64,000 nt of DNA from Physella acuta. Lineage: Eukaryota > Mollusca > Gastropoda > Physidae. A program made the translations under genes and the position numbers. The stretch lies in NCBI RefSeq assembly GCF_028476545.1, contig NW_026731985.1:1646501-1710500 (forward strand). Reading direction: 5' to 3'. The notes under the pieces were generated by a model. The model was not told where the DNA came from. It did not search any database and worked only from the letters and a program-made list of their open reading frames with translations. Positions within the stretch are counted from its first letter, which is position 1; each line of letters starts with the position of its first letter. Positions 1 to 10,689 of this stretch are shown here, piece by piece.

Positions 1-1275
1 GTCTACATGTGAGTTATCACAAGCTACAGGTGAGTTGTCACAGGCTACAGGTGAGTTGTCACAAGCTACAGGTGAGTTGTCAACTGTCACAAGTCTACAG
101 GTGAGTTGTCACAAGCTACAGGTGAGTTGTCACAAGTTACAAGTGAGTTATCACAAGTCTACAGGTGAGTTGTCACAAGCTACAGGTTAGTTGTCACAAG
201 TCTACATGTGAGTTATCACAAGCTACAGGTGAGTTGTCACAGGCTACAGGTGAGTTGTCACAAGCTACAGGTGAGTTGTCAACTGTCACAAGTCTACAGG
301 TGAGTTGTCACAAGCTACAGGTGAGTTGTCACAAGTTACAAGTGAGTTGTCACAAGTCTAAAGGTGAGTTGTCACAAGCTACAGGTGAGTTGTCACAAGT
401 TACACGTGAGTTGTCACAAGTTACAGGTGAGTTGTCACAAGTTACACGTGAGTTGTCACAAGCTACAGGTGAGTTGTCACAAGTTACAAGTGAGTTGTCA
501 CAAGTCTACAGGTGAGTTGTCACAAGCTACAGGTGAGTTGTCACAAGTTACACGTGAGTTGTCACAAGTTAAACGTGAGTTGTCACAAGTTACACGTGAG
601 TTGTCACAAGTTACACGTGAGTTGTCACAAGTTACAGGTGAGTTGTCACAAGTTACAGGTGTGTTGTCACAAGTCTACAGGTGAGTTGTCACAAGTCTAC
701 AGATGAGTTGTCACAAGCTACAAGTGATTTGTCACAAGTCTACATGTGAGTTATCACAAGCTACAGGTGAGTTGTCACAGGCTACAGGTGAGTTGTCACA
801 AGCTACAGGTGAGTTGTCACAGGCTACAGATGAGTTGTCACAAGCTACAAGTGATTTGTCACAAGTCTACATGTGAGTTATCACAAGCTACAGGTGAGTT
901 GTCACAAGCTACAGGTGAGTTGTCAACTATCACAAGTCTACAGGTGAGTTGTCACAAGCTACAGGTGAGTTGACACAAGTCTACGAGTGAGTTGTCAAAA
1001 ATCTATAAGTGAGTTGTCACAAGTCTACAAGTGAGTTGTCACAAGCTAGAGGTGAGTTGTCACAAGCTACAGGTGAGTTGTCACAAGTCTACAGGTGAGT
1101 TGTCACAAGTCTACAGGTGAGTTATCACAAGTTACAGGTGAAGTGTCACAAATCTACATGCGAGTTGTCACAAGTTACAGGTGAGTTATCACAAATCTAC
1201 AGGTGAGTTATCACAAGTCTACAGGTGAGTTGTCACAAGTTACAGGTGAGTTATCACAAATCTACATGTGAGTTG
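1..1275 (+). repeat. Minisatellite carrying a 5' splice-site motif in each unit
   Basis: About 60 units of 21-22 bp, consensus CTACAGGTGAGTTGTCACAA, with variants (CTACATGTGAGT, TTACACGTGAGT). Most units read CAG|GTGAGT, a near-ideal 5' splice site. The array is cut by the left edge of the window. It lies in the intron upstream of the GPCR TM7 exon at 1592, so it may be grown from the donor of the preceding exon. That exon is outside the window, so this is inference. Confidence 0.9.
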
Positions 1276-1591
1276 AACTTATTGCAAAGAAAACGCGTGC
1301 ATAGTTAACATGTCTCGATGTATTTTTATCTTAGGCTTTCGACGAATTAACACAACCTTATACCATCTTACAGTTCAGAGAAAATAAGCACAATGCTTAT
1401 GTATTCTTAAGTATTCTATCATAACCAAAACAATATCTGAGGTGAAACAAAAAAGCCTTTATAACAAGCAGTGTTTCTTCCAGACTTTTTTCTCAGGGGG
1501 TGAGGGGGGGGGGGGGTACTTGAAATTTTCGGAGGGGACGGGGGACCGAAATAATCACTGTCTATTTTTAAATTTTTTGATCTATTTTCAG
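1276..1591 (+). other. Intron sequence upstream of the GPCR TM7 exon
   Basis: A/T-rich intron ending in the acceptor TCTATTTTCAG at 1591. The only recognisable part is the MITE-like end at 1471. No other coding or RNA signal was seen. Confidence 0.6.
1471..1557 (+). mobile_element. Fragment of an hAT-like MITE
   Basis: Begins CAGTGTTTCTTCCAGAC and runs into a G-rich tract. The same terminus, as reverse complement, ends the complete MITE at 39628-39850. No matching right end or target duplication is visible, so this looks like a truncated copy. It ends only about 35 bp before the acceptor of the GPCR exon. Confidence 0.55.
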
Positions 1592-1633
1592 GGCGCGTTC
1601 ATTGCCATCGTCTGCTGTTATCTCAACAGAGAG
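1592..1633 (+). CDS. Class B GPCR, 42-nt TM7 exon
   Basis: A 42-nt, phase-0 exon (AG at 1590-1591, GTAGGT donor at 1634) encoding GAFIAIVCCYLNRE. Joined to the next exon it gives CYLNREVQ, which matches the TM7/helix-8 signature of secretin-family receptors (CFLNxEVQ in CRF, calcitonin, PTH and VIP/PACAP receptors). Class B receptors share a 42-nt exon at this position, and skipping it gives the known 14-residue TM7 deletion variants. The codon before it should be Gln, at the end of an exon outside the window. I first read this as an aquaporin helix and dropped that because of the exon length and the NREVQ motif. The ligand class cannot be told from this piece. Confidence 0.82.
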
Positions 1634-2041
1634 GTAGGTCATCGTGACATCGTGACCACGTGATCATGTAATTATGTGGTCATGTGAGCAAGGACGCCAC
1701 ATGATATTAAGCAAGGGCGGCTACTCTAGTGTGCACTGATAGGGAGGGACTTAATTGGATAATTAATTTTGTTATTTATAACTCACAGTCTCAGTACAGA
1801 AATGTTCTAATACTTCAAAATAACTCAATAATTATAGATCTCATTTTAAATTTCGATAATTTATTGGATTTTCATCAATTATAATTAGCCGTTTAGTTAT
1901 TCCGGGTGGGTCATTTGGCGCACTTTGACCTACTGTAAGTGCTATCAACTACACGGAATTATCCGTATTAATCTGTCAGTAACCATATCTACAATCAGTT
2001 TTGAAAATGTTCAGATTTTAAATGCAGCCAATGTGTGATAG
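1634..2041 (+). other. Intron, first part
   Basis: Starts with the donor GTAGGT, followed by loosely repetitive GTCATGTGA/ATCGTGAC words. Otherwise A/T-rich with nothing recognisable. Confidence 0.6.
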
Positions 2042-3693
2042 ATTAACGTGTGGGTCATGTTAAATGTTTGTCTTTAGATTAACGTGTGGGTCATGTTAAA
2101 TGTTTGTCTTTGACTTTAGATTAACGTGTGGGTCATGTTAAATGTTTGTCTTTGACTTTAGATTAACGTGCGGGTCATGTTAAATGTTTGTCTTTGACTT
2201 TAGATTAACGTGTGGGTCATGTTAAATGTTTGTCTTTGACTTTAGATTAACGTGTGGGTCATGTTAAATGTTTGTTTTTGACTTTAGATTAACGTGTGGG
2301 TCATGTTAAATGTTTGTCTTTGACTTTAGATTAACGTGTGGGTCATGTTAAATGTTTATCTTTGGCTTTAGATTAACGTGTGGGTCATGTTAAATGTTTG
2401 TCTTTGACTTTAGATTAACGTGTGGGTCATGTTAAATGTTTGTCTTTGACTTTAGACTAACGTGTGGGTCATGTTAAATGTTTGTCTTTGACTTTAGATT
2501 AACGTGTGGGTCATGTTAAATGTTTGTTTTTGACTTTAGATTAACGTGTGGGTCATGTTAAATGTTTGTCTTTGACTTTAGATTAACGTGTGGGTCATGT
2601 TAAATGTTTGTCTTTGACTTTAGATTAACGTGTGGGGCATGTTAAATGTTTGTCTTTGACTTTAGATTAACGTGTGGGTCATGTTAAATGTTTGTCTTTG
2701 TGGGTCATGTTAAATGTTTGTCTTTGACTTTAGATTAACGTGTGGGTCATGTTAAATGTTTGTTTTTGACTTTAGATTAACGTGTGGGGCATGTTAAATG
2801 TTTGTCTTTGACTTTAGATTAACGTGTGGGTCATGTTAAATGTTTATCTTTGGCTTTAGATTAACGTGTGGGTCATGTTAAATGTTTGTCTTTGACTTTA
2901 GATTAACGTGTGGGTCATGTTAAATGTTTGTCTTTGACTTTAGACTAACGTGTGGGTCATGTTAAATGTTTGTCTTTGACTTTAGATTAACGTGTGGGTC
3001 ATGTTAAATGTTTGTTTTTGACTTTAGATTAACGTGTGGGTCATGTTAAATGTTTGTCTTTGACTTTAGATTAACGTGTGGGTCATGTTAAATGTTTGTC
3101 TTTGACTTTAGATTAACGTGTGGGGCATGTTAAATGTTTGTCTTTGACTTTAGATTAACGTGTGGGTCATGTTAAATGTTTGTCTTTGTGGGTCATGTTA
3201 AATGTTTGTCTTTGACTTTAGATTAACGTGTGGGTCATGTTAAATGTTTGTTTTTGACTTTAGATTAACGTGTGGGGCATGTTAAATGTTTGTCTTTGAC
3301 TTTAGATTAACGTGTGGGTCATGTTAAATGTTTGTTTTTGACTTTAGATTAACGTGTGGGTCATGTTAAATGTTTGTGTTTGACTTTAGATTAACGTATG
3401 GGTCATGTTAAATGTTTGTGTTTGACTTCCGGGTCATGTTAAATGTTTGTTTTTGACTTTAGATTAACGTGTGGGTCATGTTAAATGTTTGTTTTTGACT
3501 TTAGATTAACGTGTGGGTCATGTTAAATGTTTGTGTTTGACTTTAGATTAACGTATGGGTCATGTTAAATGTTTGTGTTTGACTTCCGGGTCATGTTAAA
3601 TGTTTGTGTTTGACTTCCGGGTCATGTTAAATGTTTGTTTTTGACTTTAGATTAACGTGTGGGTCATGTTAAATGTTTGTGTTTGACTTCCAG
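2042..3693 (+). repeat. 42-bp minisatellite ending in the GPCR terminal-exon acceptor
   Basis: About 40 units of 42 bp, built from GATTAACGTGTGGGTCATGT plus TAAATGTTTGTCTTTGACTT and TA. Each unit ends TTTGACTTTAG, a 3' splice-site-like string. The last unit reads TGTTTGACTTCCAG|GTCCAAGG and supplies the real acceptor at 3693. Three earlier short units read TTTGACTTCCGG, one base from that acceptor. A higher-order duplication of about 488 bp is visible: short units at about 2697 and 3184, and TTTATCTTTGGC at about 2356 and 2844. Confidence 0.93.
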
Positions 3694-3972
3694 GTCCAAG
3701 GGTACCTCTCAACGTTCTGCAGCAGATGCATAGGCCGCACGGGACTTCGGCGAGATTTCACAACACGATCCATCACCATGACTACCCAGTACGCTTCTGA
3801 CGTCACGCGGAAAAAATCGACCAATGGCGAGGGGGATACGAGTCAGATGATCCCGCTTCAGCCAGTCAACAACCACGAGAGCACTAAGGGAGGTAAAGCT
3901 AACGGAGATTATCCTCTGATGGCAGGACACATCGAGGATGATGAGCTCAACTCGTACAAGCACGTGTCGTGA
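3694..3972 (+). CDS. Class B GPCR, terminal exon (C-terminal tail)
   Basis: A phase-0 terminal exon of 93 codons including TGA at 3970-3972. It begins VQGYLSTFCSRCIG, the helix-8 continuation after the NRE of the previous exon. A tail of about 80 residues follows, rich in Ser/Thr and charge. A cluster around TTRSITMTTQ would suit receptor-kinase phosphorylation and arrestin binding, although that is a family-level inference. The final residues KHVS do not form a classical PDZ ligand. The ligand-binding domain and TM1-TM6 lie upstream of the window. The reading frame upstream of 3694 is repeat, so the exon start rests on the CAG acceptor and on phase agreement with the 42-nt exon. Confidence 0.8.
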   Translation, partial: VQGYLSTFCSRCIGRTGLRRDFTTRSITMTTQYASDVTRKKSTNGEGDTSQMIPLQPVNNHESTKGGKANGDYPLMAGHIEDDELNSYKHVS

Positions 3973-4340
3973 GTGTAGGACCTGGGGTACTCACCCGTCG
4001 TGAGTCTAGGACGTAGGTACCCAACTCATCATTGGTCTAGGACCTAGGTACCCACCCGTAGTGAGTATAGGACCTAGGGTACCCACCCATCGTGAGTCTA
4101 GGACCTAGATACTTACCCGTCGTGGGTCTAGGATTGGGTACCCACCCGTCTTGGTCTAGGACCTAGATACCCACCCATCATGGGTCTAAGACCTAGGGTA
4201 CCAAACTGTCATGGGTCTTAGGGTACCAGCCCATTATGGGTCTTAAGGTACCAGCCCATTATGGGTCTAAGACAGGGTACCAACCCATCATGGGTCTAAG
4301 ACTTACTATCCATAATGGGTCTAAGATCCAAAGACGTATA
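3966..4340 (+). repeat. Minisatellite seeded on the GPCR stop codon
   Basis: About 12 degenerate units of about 30 bp (CCCGTCGTGAGTCTAGGACC plus TAGGTACCCA). The first unit is the end of the reading frame itself, GTGTCGTGAGTGTAGGACC. The array then decays rightward into GGGTCTAAGAC variants. It forms the first part of the predicted 3' UTR. Confidence 0.88.
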
Positions 4341-5150
4341 CCAAATTATCTACAGTATAAGACTAGCAATTGTGAATATCAAATCATTATTGGAGAACAT
4401 TTAATCTAGTCCAGGATTTGAGATTTTGTATTTAATTAAAAAAGGGCAAAAAGCGTTGAGCCAAGCGGTACTGAAATCAATTTATCAGTTACAACTTGAC
4501 AGTGATCATTTTTCTTCTTAAGCCAAATAATCTGATGCGTTCTCTATATTTGGCAATCATAATTTTTTAAAGTGTAATGTTATATTGTAATAATGTCTAA
4601 TGTCCTCTACTTTGTACATCAATTGCTTTTTTAACTGTGTATATTGTAATATGTTAAAAGAAATTATATACGTTTTGTTAATGATTGTCTATACCGGATG
4701 GACCTTTGGAATATAATTGTAACTATTTTTTGTACAGATAAATATAATTATGTATAAATAAATAAATAAGTAAATACATACGAAACCTGAAACTGAAGTC
4801 TGCCCATAGCACGCATTAGGCCACCTCGCCTGCCCTAAGTTCGAACAGCTTAAGTTTTATAAATATAAATATTCTAACCTTAATTTATTTTTGTATTTAT
4901 TTTAATTTATTTATAAATATATTCACATTGTCAGTCGTGGGTACTGTGGTTTGTTTTCACATTATATTTTTAATAACGGTATTCAACTGTCCAGTTGATG
5001 TAATGGTGACCCACTTAAAGGACAGAATAAAGAAATGACCTAATTAGTGCATCAATCAGTGGGTCATGTGGAACAGTCAATGTTTTATTTGAATAATCCA
5101 ACCTGATTGTTTATTTAATGCCTAGATGGCAATATGATGCTAAGTCTCTA
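4341..5150. other. Predicted GPCR 3' UTR and A/T-rich spacer
   Basis: A/T-rich unique-looking sequence with polyadenylation-type motifs. No reading frame or repeat of note. Confidence 0.5.
4757..4762 (+). terminator. Candidate polyadenylation signal of the GPCR gene
   Basis: AATAAA in a run of overlapping copies about 785 bp after the stop codon. It is the first strong cluster downstream of the gene. The cleavage site is not determined. Confidence 0.45.
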
Positions 5151-5189
5151 GAAACAATAAGCTATGGCATGATGTTATGTGTTATGTGC

Positions 5190-5770
5190 ACCTTGATGTT
5201 TTGTGCACCGTGTTGTGCTGATGTTATGTGCACCATGATGTGCTGTTGTTATGTGCACCATGATGTGGTGTTGCTATGTGCACCATGATGTGGTGTTGTT
5301 ATGTGCACCATGATGTGGTGTTGCTATGTGCACCATGATGTGGTGTTATGTGCACCATGATGTGGTGTTGTTATGTGCACCATGATGTGCTGCTGTCATG
5401 TGCACCATGATGTGGTGTTGTTATGTGCACCATGATGTGGTGTTGTTATGTGCACCATGATGTGGTGTTGTTATGTGCACCATGATGTGGTGTTGCTATG
5501 TGCACCATGATGTGGTGTTGTTATGTGCACCATGATGTGGTGTTGCTATGTGCACCATGATGTGGTGTTATGTGCACCATGATGTGGTGTTGTTATGTGC
5601 ACCATGATGTGCTGCTGTCATGTGCACCATGATGTGGTGTTGTTATGTGCACCATGATGTGGTGTTGTTATGTGCACCATGATGTGGTGTTGTTATGTGC
5701 ACCATGATGTGGTGTTATGTGCACCATTATGTGATGTTGTCATGTGCACCATGATGTGGTGTTGTTATCG
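5190..5770. repeat. 25-bp minisatellite
   Basis: About 22 units of TGATGTGGTGTTGTTATGTG plus CACCA, with shorter units and TGCTGCTGTCATGTG variants. A block of about 230 bp is duplicated inside the array (the short-unit plus TGCTGCTGTC pattern occurs near 5345 and 5575). Confidence 0.9.
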
Positions 5771-6344
5771 TTCTTGCTCAACATGTTAGGGCCCTTAAAT
5801 TAATAATGTACAGATTTACTCTCAATATCTTTGGTACACCTCTTCTATTTAAACACCTATTCATCACACATTTCCATAAACGACGTCACACCTTTTAGAC
5901 GAGTTTTGACTGCCCACTGACCATCGTCACTTATCGTCACAAAAAGTAAACTGACGTCATACCTCAACGTTCATTTTTTAAAGCGATTTCCTAATCATAT
6001 AAGTTTAGCTTAGCCAACATTGGATATATGTATTACTTTTTATGATAAATAGCATTAACATACTTTAAAAATGGGAAACGATGGCTTTAATTCAGTTTCA
6101 AACATGACTTTTGTTAATTTAAAAATGTGACGTCACATTTTTAAAATCCCCCGCCCCTTCTCATCCTCACAAGTCACTAAAGCCCGACCCCCCCCCCCCA
6201 CTAAGACTGTGACGTCGTTTATGGAAGACCCTCTTACCATCGAACTTGTTCCATCACATAGCTGTTGTTTTATCATCTCATCCTGTCAGATAGTTGTCAC
6301 TTCTTTTGTCGAACGATATATCACAATGTGTTTACTGTATCGGG
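5771..6344. other. Spacer, nothing recognised
   Basis: A/T-rich, with scattered GACGTCAC words (5881, 6131, 6209) and a short C tract. No gene signal. Confidence 0.5.
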
Positions 6345-6605
6345 TGTACCATCTATACCATCCTATATACCATCACTACCTAAAATATATACCTTTCTAT
6401 ATACCATCAAGACCTAAATTATATACCATCCTATATACCATGACTACCTAAAGTCTATATTATCCTATATACACTCCTACATATACAGTCCTACCATCCA
6501 AATCATTCTATATACCATCACAACCTACCTTCTATACCATCTTATATACTATCACAACCTACTATCTATACCATCTTATATACCATCACAACCTATCCCC
6601 TATAG
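6345..6605. repeat. Degenerate CCATCCTATATACCATC repeat
   Basis: Irregular repeats of about 30 bp built on TATACCATC(A)CAACCTA. Copies are diverged, which suggests an old array. Confidence 0.75.
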
Positions 6606-7230
6606 ATCTCCCTTCAAAGCACGATCTACAACGATATTCACAACACACAACACTCAACACACATATTTATGTCATTTCCTTACGTCACTCATTACATTTT
6701 AAACATACAGTCTATAATCATGTACCATGTTCTTCTCTTGTCCAGTTGGACATTAATGACAATTGACATTATGATCTGAGCTGTTCAACTATTTTATCAT
6801 CAATAATCATGTGTCACTTATTGTGTACACTATACCATCATCTGTCGCCATCTTGTGCCGTTTTGTGAACTACACCATCATCATTAACCATCATCTGTTT
6901 TGTGCACTTCAATACCATCAGTCACCATCATGTACCATCAATTTTGTGATACATTGAGTATTTCAAACGCAATACAAAAATAACCTTGACCTTGCCACCA
7001 TACCATACGATGAACATGTCTGACGCTACTCCTGCTCCGTGAAGTAATTTGTCCAAGAGGTTCCAATAAAAAATTGACACTAATTAATCCACGTGTCGTT
7101 TGATTTATTTAGTTGATTGAAGGAGTGGTCATCTTTTGATTGGGTGAAGAATAAAGTCGGTTACTATCTGGTTAGTGAAGACATTTCGTCATCATCATCT
7201 TTTCCTGTGTGTGTCCAAGAAACATTGAGT
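6606..7230. other. Spacer, nothing recognised
   Basis: Contains scattered TACCATCA words related to the preceding array and an AATAAA at about 7066. No coding signal. Confidence 0.5.
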
Positions 7231-7231
7231 A

Positions 7232-7600
7232 GGTAAAGTAGAGTTAATCTATTTCAATGATCTTGGTATACAAGGGGATGGTGAGGTCAGCATTATGCCC
7301 AGTGGCCTTTGTTTCCCTTATATGAATCGTTGGTCTACTCTTGTGAGCTGGGTGGACTAGAGTCAAGTACCCATCTGAGCTGGGTGGACTAGAGTCAGGT
7401 ACCCATCTGAGCTGGATGTACTAGTCAGGTACCTTTAGTGCTGAGTGGACTAGAGTCAGGTACCCATCTGAGGTGGATGTACTAGTCAGGTACCCTTTAG
7501 AGCTGAGTGGACTCAGGGAAGCCCTACAGACCGGGATCAAAACTAGAGACTTCCGGGTTACACTCCAGCGCAATGAAGACATCTGTAGAGCTGTTACTGT
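7232..7600 (-). mobile_element. tRNA-derived SINE, internally expanded
   Basis: On the minus strand this carries the same body as the + strand copy at 12225 (GGGTACCTGACT, GGGCATAATGCTGACC). At the right is a decayed tRNA-like head. The middle is enlarged by a minisatellite (7353-7512) built from SINE sequence. SINEs of this type move by LINE-supplied reverse transcription. Confidence 0.7.
7353..7512. repeat. Minisatellite born inside a SINE
   Basis: Five units of about 30 bp (GAGCTGGGTGGACTAGAGTC plus AGGTACCCATCT). This corresponds to one segment of the SINE body that is single-copy in the other SINE copies. Confidence 0.8.
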
Positions 7601-7700
7601 ATCGTTTCATCTGTAGAGCTGTTACTGTATCGTTTCATCTGTAGAGCTGTTACTGTATAGTTTCATCTGTAGAGCTGTTACTGTATCGTTTCATTAGATG
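7580..7700. repeat. 28-bp tandem repeat
   Basis: Four near-identical units of CATCTGTAGAGCTGTTACTG plus TATCGTTT, directly next to the SINE head. Confidence 0.9.
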
Positions 7701-8152
7701 TCCCAAAGACAACATTGTGCCTTCTAGCAGTTGTCATGCTGCTGTATTGAAATGTCAGGCTAGGATTTGGGTCATGTGATAAAATTTAAGGACTGCGAGT
7801 AAATCTTGTCAAGAGAAGTAATCGTGTATTATTTTGAAAGTGATGTCAATAAAATTGCCTCCCATCGGCACTACTGATATTTTTACTTTCTCGTATACGA
7901 AGTATAGAGGAAGTATTGTAGTCGAGTTTTTCAGATATCTCGATGTTTTAAACGTCGTTGAGTCGGAAAAACATAGTTATGCAAATTTCGTCAGTATGTA
8001 TGTGTGTGTGCTTGTGTGTGTCTGTCAACACGATAACTTGAGTACCGTTACAGCTAGGTTTTATTACTTTGTTTTGATGTCGGGGAAAAAATAATTACAT
8101 AATAAGCGTGGATTGATCAAGTGCAATGTGGTAAGTAAAACACAAATATTTT

Positions 8153-8432
8153 AAATGCTGCCTAGGGGGCTCGTTAGCTGGGGACAGCCACTCTTCTAGG
8201 AGAGACAACACCAAAATTAAACAACTGCTGCCTTGTAGTTTGTTCTTGGTTGGACAAAGGCTATGGAAGCAAATCCAAAAAGAAAAGCAGTTGTGTTGGA
8301 GGCGTGGTCGAGTCGGCAAAAAGCTCATGGTTTATAAATTCGAACAAACTCTCAAGTTCAAACCCACTGGCAGATAAATCTGGCTCCCCTTCAACACTAA
8401 TAATTAAGAACGAAGAAGAAGAAAATGCTGCC
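8153..8432 (+). mobile_element. SINE insertion flanked by a 10-bp target duplication
   Basis: AAATGCTGCC occurs at 8153-8162 and 8423-8432 and encloses a 260-bp insert. The insert holds a SINE core (CTCGTTAGCTGGGGACAGCC) also present near 13635, then a tRNA-like stretch with A-box-like GTGGTCGAGTCGG and B-box-like AAGTTCAAACCC. It ends in an A-rich GAAGAAGAAGAAA tail. Target duplication plus tail indicate retrotransposition. The order (core, then tRNA-like part) suggests two SINE modules joined. Confidence 0.65.
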
Positions 8433-8904
8433 TTTTATTTATTTTATACAATGAACGTACTGTTTACTAAATATGATTTGTAAACAATTACAGTTTACAA
8501 GGAGCACCTAAATTTCCTCTATGTTTACTTCTGTCTTCCCGTTTGCTGATAAGCTTGGGGTATTATAGTTGTTCACTAAATTAAATCAAGCGCGTCCGCC
8601 GGCGCCCCGGCAGGGTTCGATTTGGCGCCCTAGGCGCTATGGTGCATAATTTCGATTTATACAGTGTGATAGACTATGGATAAGAAAGGTCACTATAGTC
8701 TTTAACTGAATCGAATCCCGACAGGGTGTTATTTGGCGCCCAGGGCCTTCCCGTGTTAGCTATGGTTCCTACGTTCGTTTAAGTGTGCAAAAGACTATGA
8801 ATAAGTTGGGTTACTATAGTTGTTTACTAAGTTAAATCAGGCGGTTCCGCTGGCGCTCCAGAATGGTGCAATTTAGCGCCCCGCGCTGAACTGTGAGCAC
8901 TATG

Positions 8905-9130
8905 CGTTTATGTTTATGTTTGCGTTTGTGTTTGTTTGTTTTTTTGTCTTTGATTTGCGTTTGCGGTTAGGTTTGTCTTTGATTTTGGATTTGGGTTTGT
9001 TTTAGTTTGCTTTTTGTTTGCGTTTGTGTTTGTGTTTTCGTTTGTGTTTGTGATGGGGTTTGTGTTTTCGTTTGTGTCTATATTTGTGTTTGAGTTTGCG
9101 TTTGTGTTATGTTTGCGTTTTTTTTTTTTT
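8905..9130. repeat. Irregular GTTTGC/GTTTGT hexamer array
   Basis: Hexamer-based repeat inside the dispersed element. The inverted copy at 14935-15320 has a longer version of the same array. Confidence 0.8.
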
Positions 9131-9419
9131 TGGTTGGTTGTGGTTAGTGTTAATTCGAAAAGTAATACATTTCCTAAATCCCGACAATGCCGGATATATG
9201 CTGATTACTAAACATACAAGTCATGGTCCTTTAAAGAAAGATAAAAATCATTCTTATATCCCGAGTTGCCATCCCCCGTAGTGCTATTTAAGAATATTTT
9301 AAGTTTTTAATGATATCTGTAGAGAAGAGTTCATTTCTTTAAATTTTAAGACATTTACGACGTTTGGCAGCGATTGTTCTATAAGCCAATTAACTTGTCA
9401 GGCAGGTTTGTAGGCTGCT

Positions 9420-9930
9420 ATATGTGTACAAGACCATATGTGTGCTGTATAAATTGTGTACACGACCATATGTGTGCTGTATAAATTGTGTACAAGACCA
9501 TATGTGTGCTATATAAGTTGTGTACAACACTATATGTGTGTTATATAAATTGAGTACAAGATTATATGTGTGCTATATAAATTGTGTACAAGACCATATG
9601 TGTGCTATATAAATTGTGTACAAGACTATATGTGTGCTATATAAACTGTGTACAAGTCTATATGTGTCATATATAATTTGTGTACAAGACCATATGTGTG
9701 CTATATACATTGTGTACAAGACTATATGTGTGCTATAAAAATTGTGTACACGACTATATGTGTGCTATATAAATTGTGTACAAGACTATATGTGTGCTAT
9801 AAAAATTGTGTACAAGACCATATGTGTGCTATAAAAATTGTGTACAAGACAATATATGTGCTATAAAAATTGTGTACAAGACTATATGTGTGCTATATAA
9901 ATTGTGTACAAGATTATATGTGTACTACAA
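9420..9930. repeat. 32-bp minisatellite
   Basis: About 16 units of TTGTGTACAAGACTATATGT plus GTGCTATATAAA with point variants. The open frames across it only reflect the repeat. Confidence 0.92.
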
Positions 9931-10689
9931 GCGATTGTTTAAGTGTAGTATGAGGCGTGGAGGGGAATGTAGATATTTAAGATCAAAATGCTTGTACACA
10001 TATTTATAAACTTTTTCATCTTACCTTCATCACATAGCAGATGGACTTCATTAATAAGACAATTTGCTGAAATTTTTTGGGTAGGTCATTGTTAGCGGTA
10101 TTCAGTTAATTATTGATTCAGCTATAAATGGATTCAGTTAATTATTGCTTAACTTAGACATCATAATAACAGGAACCACAATTTTCAGTTTGTGATTGAC
10201 GGTTAGGACTACTAGAGTAGACGGACACTTAAAATCAGCGATGGAAGTTTTAGGAAAGCTCTACAGAATTTTAGCGAACTCGTTTTCCTTTTGATTGATT
10301 TAACGATGTTGCTATGTCACATTTTTTTTTCTGTGACATTTGACAATACTAAGAAAACAAATCACGCAATAAAACACAAACACTGGTGCTGTTGATGAAT
10401 GTGATACAAATCACATACACATAAACACACAGGTGCAGTTGATGAATGACGTTTTACGAAACAAAACATTTTGTATTGTGTTGGTGAACGATGAGCCACA
10501 TCACGTGACTCCTGTATGTTGTTGTCGGATTTGTTTGTCAGAATGAGGTCAGTGCCACCGCCATCTCTGGTGACGTGCATGGCTTATCTGGCATTAGCTC
10601 GGTACATATTTGGTGCTGGTCAGATGGAACTTGTTTTCAAAGACTGGGGGCGCTGTGAGACTGGCTCGTGTGTTTTTGTCTGAATCAGT
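9931..10689. other. Spacer, nothing firmly recognised
   Basis: Mostly unique-looking. Two imperfect copies of GGTGC(A/T)GTTGATGAATG at about 10386 and 10432. No supported exon, although the next array may mark one near 10690-10711. Confidence 0.5.

Larger units (their letters stand above)
7870..9310 (+). mobile_element. Dispersed non-coding element with ACTTTCTCG start
   Basis: Begins TTTTTACTTTCTCGTATACG and shares its first 200 bp with 40846-41060 (ACTTTCTCGTATA, AACACGATAACTTGAGTACC, GTTACAGCTAGG). It ends in CGAGTTGCCATCCCCCGTAG, also found near 41447. The segment 8570-9215 recurs inverted at 14880-15480. A SINE is inserted at 8163. No transposase or polymerase frame is seen, so it is non-autonomous and its class is unknown. 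Confidence 0.6.

Noticed and set aside
1592-3972. First reading of GAFIAIVCCYLNRE and the following tail as the end of another aquaporin
   Set aside because: The 42-nt phase-0 exon and CYLNREVQ fit class B GPCR TM7/helix 8 much better, and no NPA exon precedes it in the window.
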